Origin: Bacteroidales bacterium | GTDB taxonomy: Bacteria; Bacteroidota; Bacteroidia; Bacteroidales; WCHB1-69 | Assembly: GCA_017394765.1 (NCBI GenBank) | Contig: JAFPXF010000004.1 | Location: 1-19,865 of the forward strand | Direction of reading: 5' to 3' | Length of the DNA: 19,865 nt | Part shown: in pieces, positions 14,843 through 19,865 of the stretch | Layout of the letters: each line of letters opens with the position of its first letter | Position numbering within the stretch: the first letter of the stretch is position 1 | Notes under the pieces: generated by a model | What the model was told of the DNA's origin: nothing | Database searches by the model: none | What the model saw: only the letters and a program-made list of their open reading frames with translations | Translations under genes and position numbers: made by a program

Positions 14843-16607
14843 GCTGCGCGATGCGCTTGCGGTTCTCCGGCAGCTTGGGGAAAAAGAAGATGTGCTGGTC
14901 CTTGCGCTCCTCCATGCGCTTGGGTACATATACCGGCTTGCCATTATACGGATTGTACTCCAGGTAATACAAGGCCGTCGAGAAGGTCATCGGTGTGGGC
15001 GTGAAATCCTGCACCTGATCGGTGATAAGATGGTGCTTTTGCGTGATGTCACATAATGCGGCCATCTTCCCGATGGTGCAACCCGGATGCGACCCGATAA
15101 AGTAGGGGATCAGCTGCTGGTTCTTGCCGCATTGCCGGTTGGCTTGCATGAATTTCTCCAAAAAGAGCAGAAACTTGTCAAAATCGGGTTTCCGCATCAA
15201 CTTGAGCACCTCGGGGTCGGTGTGCTCCGGCGCCACTTTCAGACGCCCCGACACATGATGCTCCACCAACTGTCGCAGATATTGCGACTGTCCGTTGCGC
15301 TCGTCCTCCTTGCGGTCGTCGTTCAACAGCATCTCGTAGCGGATGCCGCTGCCGATGGTGACATGCTTGACGCCCGGCATTTTCCTCACTGTTTCGTACA
15401 AAACCACCAAAGGTTTGTGGTTCAGCTGCATGTTGGGACAAATCTTGGGTGAGAGGCATGATGGGCGCGGACAGGTGCGGCACTTCTCCAAGTCAAGGCC
15501 CTCCATGCGGAACATGTTGGCCGAAGGACCACCTAAGTCGCTGATATGCCCCTTGAAATAAGGACGTTGCACCAAGTCGCGCACCTCCGCGAGGATGGAC
15601 TCGTCGGAGCGCGAGGCGATCTGCTTGCCCTGATGGGCCGCGATGGCGCAGAAACTGCAGCCTCCGAAGCAGCCACGGTGCAGCGTGATGGAGTTCTTGA
15701 TCATCTCGAAAGCCGGTATCTCGCCACGTTTCAGATACTTGGGATGCGGGGCGTTCATCATCCGGTCGAAGAGCGCGAAACTGTCCATCTCGGCTTCCGT
15801 GGCCACGGGGTAGGGGGGCTGTACCACCAGCACCTGCTCGCCGTAGGGTTGCACCAGCATTCTTTGCTCGCGTTTGTTGGATTCTGTCTCGAACTTGACG
15901 AAATCCTCCCCATATTTGCGCTTGTCTTTCAACTCGGCCTCGTAGGAGTGCAGCCGGATGCAATGCGCTTGCCGGTAGTTTTCACCATCCTTGTCCATAT
16001 ATGCAATTTGATGGCATTCGGAGAGGTGGTTGCGCCAGTCTGTGTGTCGGAACAACTGTGCCAGGGCAATGATGGGGCGCTCACCCATTCCATACACCAG
16101 CACATCGGCACCGCTGTCGGCCAGGATGCTGGGCTTGAGCGAGTCGCTCCAGTAGTCGTAATGTGACAGCCTCCGCATAGAGGCCTCGATGCCGCCCAGC
16201 ACCACGGGCACATCGGGGAAAAGTTGCTTCAGGATGCGGGCATATACCGTGGTGGCGTAGTCGGGCCGGAAGCCGGCCTTGCCACCGGCGGTGTAGGCGT
16301 CGTCGCTGCGCAGCCGCTTGTTGGCGGTGTAGTGGTTGACCATCGAGTCCATATTGCCGGAGGTGACCCCGAAGAAGAGCCGGGGCTTGCCTAACTTCTT
16401 GAAATCGCGCAGGTCGTCCTGCCAGTTGGGTTGGGGCAGGATGGCCACGCGCAGGCCCTCGCGTTCCAGTACGCGCCCGATGACCGCTGCTCCGAAGGAA
16501 GGATGGTCCACGTAGGCGTCGCCGTTCACAATGATGACATCCACATAGTCCCAACCCAAGTAGTCTAACTCTTTCTTGGTGATTGGAAGAAAATGTTTGT
16601 CGTTCAT
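14781..16607 (-). CDS. ygiQ: YgiQ family (UPF0313) radical SAM protein, 608 aa
   Basis: A cytoplasmic radical SAM enzyme of unknown reaction. The N-terminal half has the family's B12-binding-like start (Y-V-D-V-I-I-V-N-G-D-A-Y-V-D-H-P-S-F-G) and V-V-L-G-G-I-E-A-S-M-R-R-L-S-H-Y-D-Y-W. The [4Fe-4S] cluster motif is C313-x3-C317-x2-C320 in R-G-C-F-G-G-C-S-F-C. A second cysteine group follows (C-R-T-C-P-R-P-S-C near the middle of the C-terminal half), then A-P-E-H-T-D and Y-F-I-G-S-H-P-G-C. Length is within the range of the family. It starts 23 bp after the DUF389 gene stop, so it is probably the last gene of a hisS-DUF389-ygiQ transcript. The last 20 or so residues (basic, ending G-G-C-S-T-Y-R) are encoded opposite the 3' end of rnhA. 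No terminator is visible between the two convergent genes. Confidence 0.93.
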   Translation of the reverse strand: MNDKHFLPITKKELDYLGWDYVDVIIVNGDAYVDHPSFGAAVIGRVLEREGLRVAILPQPNWQDDLRDFKKLGKPRLFFGVTSGNMDSMVNHYTANKRLRSDDAYTAGGKAGFRPDYATTVYARILKQLFPDVPVVLGGIEASMRRLSHYDYWSDSLKPSILADSGADVLVYGMGERPIIALAQLFRHTDWRNHLSECHQIAYMDKDGENYRQAHCIRLHSYEAELKDKRKYGEDFVKFETESNKREQRMLVQPYGEQVLVVQPPYPVATEAEMDSFALFDRMMNAPHPKYLKRGEIPAFEMIKNSITLHRGCFGGCSFCAIAAHQGKQIASRSDESILAEVRDLVQRPYFKGHISDLGGPSANMFRMEGLDLEKCRTCPRPSCLSPKICPNMQLNHKPLVVLYETVRKMPGVKHVTIGSGIRYEMLLNDDRKEDERNGQSQYLRQLVEHHVSGRLKVAPEHTDPEVLKLMRKPDFDKFLLFLEKFMQANRQCGKNQQLIPYFIGSHPGCTIGKMAALCDITQKHHLITDQVQDFTPTPMTFSTALYYLEYNPYNGKPVYVPKRMEERKDQHIFFFPKLPENRKRIAQLTSARNRRGSHPKGGCSTYR

Positions 16608-16630
16608 TATGATTGGATTAAAAGAAAAGT

Positions 16631-18004
16631 CTAATGTATCACTTTAAGTTCTTCCACCTCCATTCTGACCTTGAGCCACTCCACGATTTTCTTCTCGGCG
16701 GCGGTGTTGGCGGTACCCTCTTTCCATTGGATGAGCACGATGGGCACGCTGTGGTGCTCAAGCGTCTTGGGATCGAATTGCTCCATTTCGGAGATGGCGA
16801 ATCCTTTGATGTTGGGGTATTGCACATGGATTTCCTTTGCAATCTGGCCGGAGAGCGTCTCTGCATTGCGAGCGGAGCTCAGTTGGCCTTGAAGTTGGCT
16901 GATGAGGGAGTCTTGCTGTTCGATGCGCAGGTCTTTCTTGTTGATGATGTCCTCGATGATCTCGTTCTGCTTGGTGATATCGATGGCCTCCCCGGTCTGC
17001 TTGACAATCAGTTTGGTGCGGGTGAGGCCGTATTGGTTTTGCAGCGTGTTTTGCAATTCAGTGATCTCGCTCTTCGACAGGGGGCGCCCCACCAGCGACA
17101 GGGTGACACTCTGTTCTTTGGCGTGATAGTCGCGGACGGAGTTGACGATTTGGATGTTCTGGAAACTTTCACTCTCTTGGGTGTCGTTCACAAATTTGAT
17201 GGCCTGGGAGTTGAAAGCGGCTTGCCGTACCACGTCGATGGCCAGTATGATGCTGGGTACCAGTACGATGATGGTGAATATGGTGATGATACGCTTGACG
17301 GCGCGCTTACGTCCGGGTTCTACATACTGTATCTGGGGAAAAGAGAGGAAACGGACCATCACGAAGGTGGCGAGGGCGATGAAGAAGGAGTTGAGGAAGA
17401 AGAGGTAGAAGGCCCCGAAGAAGTACTTGAACTGTGCGGTGGCGAGACCGTAGCCGGCCGTGCAGAGCGGCGGCATCAAGGCGGTGGCGATGGCCACGCC
17501 CGAGATGACGGTGATGGACTGCGATTTGCGGGAGGTGGCCACGATGCCGGCCAAACCTCCGAAAAAGGCGATGAACACGTCGAAGATGGTGGGCCGGGTG
17601 CGCGCCAGCAGCTCCGACTGCGCGTCGCCGAGCGGCGAGAGCAGGAAGTACAGGAAAGAGGCCAACAGACTGACCAACACCATAATGCCGAGGTTCTTGA
17701 CGGATTTCTGCAGCAGGTATTCATCCATTATGCCCACGGAGAGCCCGATGCCGTTGATGGGCCCCATCAGCGGTGAAATCAACATGGCGCCGATGATGAC
17801 GGCGGTGGAGTTCACATTCAACCCTACGGAGGCCACGATGATGGCGAACACGAGAATCCACATGTTCATCCCTCGGAACTCCACACTCTTGGATATGGTG
17901 TCGATGGTGGCCTCATAGTCGGTGTCTTCGCGCAGTTGGGCGAAATCCTTGACCTTGCGCCACAGGAGCCTGAGTTTTGCCTTGAAGGATTGCTTTTCGG
18001 ACAT
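16631..18004 (-). CDS. DUF389 family integral membrane protein, 457 aa
   Basis: A polytopic inner-membrane protein of unknown function. A charged cytoplasmic N-terminus of about 45 residues precedes about seven hydrophobic segments: M-W-I-L-V-F-A-I-I-V-A-S-V-G-L; A-V-I-I-G-A-M-L-I-S-P-L-M-G-P; I-M-V-L-V-S-L-L-A-S-F-L-Y-F-L; F-D-V-F-I-A-F-F-G-G-L-A-G; V-I-S-G-V-A-I-A-T-A-L-M-P-P-L-C-T-A-G-Y-G; A-F-Y-L-F-F-L-N-S-F-F-I-A-L; and I-F-T-I-I-V-L-V-P-S-I-I-L. The paired motifs G-A-M-L-I-S-P-L-M-G-P and A-T-A-L-M-P-P-L-C mark the DUF389 core. The C-terminal about 170 residues are soluble and include a likely coiled coil around I-E-Q-Q-D-S-L-I-S-Q-L-Q-G-Q-L. The ATG at 18004 lies 12 bp after the hisS stop, suggesting co-transcription. 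Transport has been suggested for the family but nothing here shows a substrate. Confidence 0.9.
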   Translation of the reverse strand: MSEKQSFKAKLRLLWRKVKDFAQLREDTDYEATIDTISKSVEFRGMNMWILVFAIIVASVGLNVNSTAVIIGAMLISPLMGPINGIGLSVGIMDEYLLQKSVKNLGIMVLVSLLASFLYFLLSPLGDAQSELLARTRPTIFDVFIAFFGGLAGIVATSRKSQSITVISGVAIATALMPPLCTAGYGLATAQFKYFFGAFYLFFLNSFFIALATFVMVRFLSFPQIQYVEPGRKRAVKRIITIFTIIVLVPSIILAIDVVRQAAFNSQAIKFVNDTQESESFQNIQIVNSVRDYHAKEQSVTLSLVGRPLSKSEITELQNTLQNQYGLTRTKLIVKQTGEAIDITKQNEIIEDIINKKDLRIEQQDSLISQLQGQLSSARNAETLSGQIAKEIHVQYPNIKGFAISEMEQFDPKTLEHHSVPIVLIQWKEGTANTAAEKKIVEWLKVRMEVEELKVIH

Positions 18005-18016
18005 GACGGTGGAATG

Positions 18017-19381
18017 TTATTGTAGTATTTTGACAATCTCCTCGATGGAAAGTTGTTGTTGCTCGCCGGTGCCCATGTTCTTGAGTGTGTAGATGTTGTT
18101 GAGCCGTTCATTTTCGCCGGCGATGACAACGTAAGGCACGGATTTGGCGTTGGCATAGTTCATCTGCTTGCCGATTTTCGCGCTGTCGGGATAAATTTCC
18201 GAGGGGATGCCGGCGTCGCGGAGGGCGCGCAGGCCGCGCAGGGCGTATTTCTCGTCTTCCTTGCCGAAGTTGATGAACAGGGCCTTGACGGGAGTGAGGA
18301 TGGCGTCGGGGAAAAGGTTGAGTTCGTTGAGCACGTCGTAGATGCGTTCCGCGCCGTAGGAGATGCCCACGCCCGACATATTCTTAAGTCCGAAGATGCC
18401 CGTGAGGTTGTCGTAGCGTCCGCCGCCGGAGATACTGCCCATCGCCACGTCGTTGGCCTTCACCTCGAAGATGGCGCCGGTGTAGTAGTTGAGCCCGCGG
18501 GCCAGCGTGATGTCGATTTCAAGGGCGGTGGTGAGCCCCATCTCCTTGACATAGTCGAGCACGGCGGCCAGTTCTTCCACGCCTTTCATTCCGATCTCGC
18601 TGGTGTGGAGCAGCTGCTTGAGTTGCTCGAGTTTCGCGTCGTTGTTGTCGCCTCCGAAGCAGAACACGGGCTTGAGCTGTTCGATGGACTCCTGCGGGAT
18701 GCCTCTCTCCAGCAGTTCCTGGCAGACGCACTCCTGACCCACCTTGTCCAGCTTGTCCATCGCAGTGCAAAGGTCGGTGACCTTGTCGGCCTGGCCGATG
18801 ACCTCGGCAATGCCGGAGAGCACCTTGCGGTTGTTGATCTTCATCGTGATGTTGATGCCGAACTTGCGGAATACCTCGTCGGTGATTTCCACCAACTCGG
18901 CCTCGTTGAGGAGGGAGGTGCTGCCGATGATGTCGGCGTCGCACTGGTAGAACTCGCGGTAGCGGCCCTTTTGGGGGCGGTCGGCGCGCCACACGGGCTG
19001 CATCTGGTAGCGCTTGAAGGGGAAGGCAATGTCGTTCTGGTGCTGCACGACGAAGCGGGCGAAGGGCACCGTGAGGTCATAGCGCAGACCCTTCTCGCAA
19101 ATCTTTGCCGCCAGCTTGTTGGGGGAGGCGTCGGGGGCGTTGAAGTCAACACCCTGTGTGAAGTCGCCGGAGTTGAGGATCTTGAAGAGCAGGCGGTCGC
19201 CCTCTTCGCCGTATTTTCCCATGAGAGTGGAGAGATTTTCCATGGAAGGGGTCTCGATGGGAAGGTAGGCGTGCCGGTGAAAGACGGAGCGGATGGTGTC
19301 GAAAATATAGTTGCGCCTCATCATCTCGGTGGGCGTGAAATCGCGGGTTCCTTTTGGAATAGAGGGTTTTACAGTTGCCAT
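18017..19381 (-). CDS. hisS: Histidyl-tRNA synthetase (class II), 454 aa
   Basis: It charges tRNA-His with histidine using ATP, in the cytoplasm. The start [15 protein letters not shown] is the canonical HisRS opening, with the ATG at 19381; the open frame upstream to 19504 is an artefact. Motif 1 lies around residues 35-60 (P-I-E-T-P-S-M-E). Motif 2 is [20 protein letters not shown] near 129-148. The histidine-specific [13 protein letters not shown] and motif 3 (G-G-G-R-Y-D, then [11 protein letters not shown]) follow. The C-terminal anticodon-binding domain starts after [10 protein letters not shown]. Length is normal for Bacteroidales. The gene is probably first in a run with the DUF389 gene (12-bp gap) and ygiQ, and is transcribed divergently from tRNA-His. 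Confidence 0.97.
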   Translation of the reverse strand: MATVKPSIPKGTRDFTPTEMMRRNYIFDTIRSVFHRHAYLPIETPSMENLSTLMGKYGEEGDRLLFKILNSGDFTQGVDFNAPDASPNKLAAKICEKGLRYDLTVPFARFVVQHQNDIAFPFKRYQMQPVWRADRPQKGRYREFYQCDADIIGSTSLLNEAELVEITDEVFRKFGINITMKINNRKVLSGIAEVIGQADKVTDLCTAMDKLDKVGQECVCQELLERGIPQESIEQLKPVFCFGGDNNDAKLEQLKQLLHTSEIGMKGVEELAAVLDYVKEMGLTTALEIDITLARGLNYYTGAIFEVKANDVAMGSISGGGRYDNLTGIFGLKNMSGVGISYGAERIYDVLNELNLFPDAILTPVKALFINFGKEDEKYALRGLRALRDAGIPSEIYPDSAKIGKQMNYANAKSVPYVVIAGENERLNNIYTLKNMGTGEQQQLSIEEIVKILQ

Positions 19382-19404
19382 AGTAAGTTTTTTGAAACAG
19401 GCTG

Positions 19405-19412
19405 CAAAGATA
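19405..19412 (-). promoter_or_regulatory. Putative -7 box for hisS
   Basis: On the minus strand this reads TATCTTTG, an exact TAnnTTTG match, 23 bp upstream of the hisS ATG. The region where a -33 TTG should lie is an A/T run with no clear match. The leader would be very short, roughly 15-20 nt. Confidence 0.5.
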
Positions 19413-19470
19413 CAAAAAAGGCATAAAAAAAATAATTTGTGGAAATCGGGTCTGGAAATGAAAAAAAGTG

Positions 19471-19478
19471 TATTTTTG
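19471..19478 (+). promoter_or_regulatory. Putative -7 box for tRNA-His
   Basis: TATTTTTG matches TAnnTTTG exactly and lies 26 bp before the mature tRNA 5' end. A TTTG at 19436-19439 is too far upstream for a normal -33 spacing, so the upstream element is unclear. Confidence 0.5.
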
Positions 19479-19504
19479 CCGCGTCTTTTTGAGACACCAA
19501 ACAT

Positions 19505-19579
19505 GGCGGTTGTAGCTCAGTTGGTTAGAGTACCGGATTGTGGTTCCGTGGGTCGTCGGTTCGAATCCGACCTGCCGCC
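19505..19579 (+). tRNA. tRNA-His (anticodon GTG)
   Basis: The sequence folds as a cloverleaf. It has the histidine-specific extra G at -1 (19505) opposite C73, D stem GCTC/GAGT, an anticodon loop TTGTGGT with GTG, and a T arm GTCGG-TTCGAAT-CCGAC. No CCA is encoded. My fold leaves a U6-U67 mismatch in the acceptor stem and a C27-U43 mismatch at the base of the anticodon stem. It lies 123 bp from the divergent hisS start. Confidence 0.93.
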
Positions 19580-19590
19580 CGAAAGATTGA

Positions 19591-19629
19591 AAAACAGCGA
19601 TTTACAAATGTAAATTCGCTGTTTTTTTT
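19591..19629 (+). terminator. Rho-independent terminator after tRNA-His
   Basis: ACAGCGA (19594-19600) plus TTTACA (19601-19606) pairs with TGTAAA (19609-19614) and, after a one-base bulge, TCGCTGT (19616-19622), and runs into eight consecutive T. It starts 11 bp after the tRNA, so the tRNA is probably a single-gene transcript. Confidence 0.9.
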
Positions 19630-19680
19630 GGGAAGTATATACTTGATGGCACAAATCAGGGCTTTTGCATCTATTTTATT

Positions 19681-19865
19681 TGGGCGTGCCGGCACGGCGG
19701 CGCGGAATCACATTGCATTCGCATACACCATCAAATGCCGCCGCGCCGTCGGGCTTTCCACTGCAATGATTTTGGCTTAGAACCCACCACCATTCCGCGA
19801 GACGCGAAGTGTCAAGCGGAACCTCCGTCTCGCCAGGGAACGCATTCCCGCCAAAATCATTTCCG
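19681..19865. other. Non-coding region with nested inverted repeats (structured repeat element), cut by window end
   Basis: No plausible gene is present. Two structures are visible. First, 19692-19705 pairs with 19741-19754 as a 14-position stem with one G-T and one A-G, enclosing 35 nt. Second, AATGATTTTGGC (19765-19776) is the exact reverse complement of 19850-19861, enclosing hairpins GCGAGACG/CGTCTCGC (19797-19804 with 19826-19833) and GGGAA/TTCCC (19836-19840 with 19845-19849). The flanking words TTTGGGCGTGCC and GTCGGGCTTTCC look like phrases that recur between genes in Bacteroidota, but that is an impression from memory. It could be a repeated extragenic element, a structured RNA or the edge of a mobile element. 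Confidence 0.6.

Noticed and set aside
16634..17776. 380-residue plus-strand open frame opposite the DUF389 gene
   Set aside because: Antisense to a well-recognised membrane protein gene; composition is dominated by G, D, E and V-rich low-complexity shadow sequence.
18053..19426. 457-residue plus-strand open frame opposite hisS
   Set aside because: Antisense shadow of a canonical HisRS gene, with V/A/E/L-rich composition and no domain motifs.
19382..19504. 41-residue N-terminal extension of HisS
   Set aside because: It would run through both candidate promoters and AT-rich DNA; homologous HisRS proteins begin at the M-A-T-V-K-P start.
19311..19780. Open frames of 100 aa and 80 aa over the tRNA region
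   Set aside because: The [19 protein letters not shown] peptide is the well-known translation artefact of a tRNA gene; the other frame crosses the terminator and inverted repeats.

Overview
The window is most likely a Bacteroidales chromosome (phylum Bacteroidota). Four things point there. There is a giant secreted protein with a type IX secretion C-terminal sorting domain. Good matches to the Bacteroidota -7 promoter element (TAnnTTTG) lie upstream of several genes, which lack an obvious Shine-Dalgarno. RNase HI carries the viroplasmin-type N-terminal domain, and a GldH-like lipoprotein is present. A type IX substrate suggests a lineage other than typical gut Bacteroides, which generally lack that system. 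Species cannot be named from this sequence.

Layout. (1) 2-526: 3' end of a comM/yifB-type Mg-chelatase-like AAA+ ATPase gene. (2) 547-1870: a dense composite element. Two arrays of short GC-rich palindromes (547-930 and about 1500-1870) flank a small HUH/Y1 transposase of the IS200/REP-associated type (1008-1481). A 265-bp stretch occurs in both arrays at a constant offset of 929 bp. The second array abuts the 3' remnant of an IS5-like transposase (1871-2097). (3) 2306-13441: one gene for a 3711-residue modular surface or secreted adhesin-like protein. It has a signal peptide, an N-terminal domain, thirteen fibronectin-III/jelly-roll pairs of about 265 residues each, and the type IX sorting tail, followed by a strong terminator. 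(4) 13541-14050 (-): GldH-like lipoprotein, divergent from rnhA (14201-14842, +). (5) 14781-19381 (-): a tightly spaced run hisS - DUF389 membrane protein - ygiQ-type radical SAM gene. The ygiQ 3' end overlaps the rnhA 3' end by 62 bp in antisense. (6) 19505-19579 (+): tRNA-His(GTG), divergent from hisS, with its own -7 box and terminator, then a stretch of nested inverted repeats running to the window edge.

How the parts relate. hisS and its cognate tRNA are transcribed back to back from a 123-bp spacer with two facing -7 boxes. The giant adhesin would leave the cell by the type IX system; a GldH-like lipoprotein next door fits that biology, but its assignment is tentative. The most unusual region is the palindrome-array/transposase composite. 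It has the architecture of a REP-RAYT system: a domesticated Y1 transposase amid oriented palindromes, with units in inverted pairs. The second most unusual is the structured non-coding element beyond tRNA-His.
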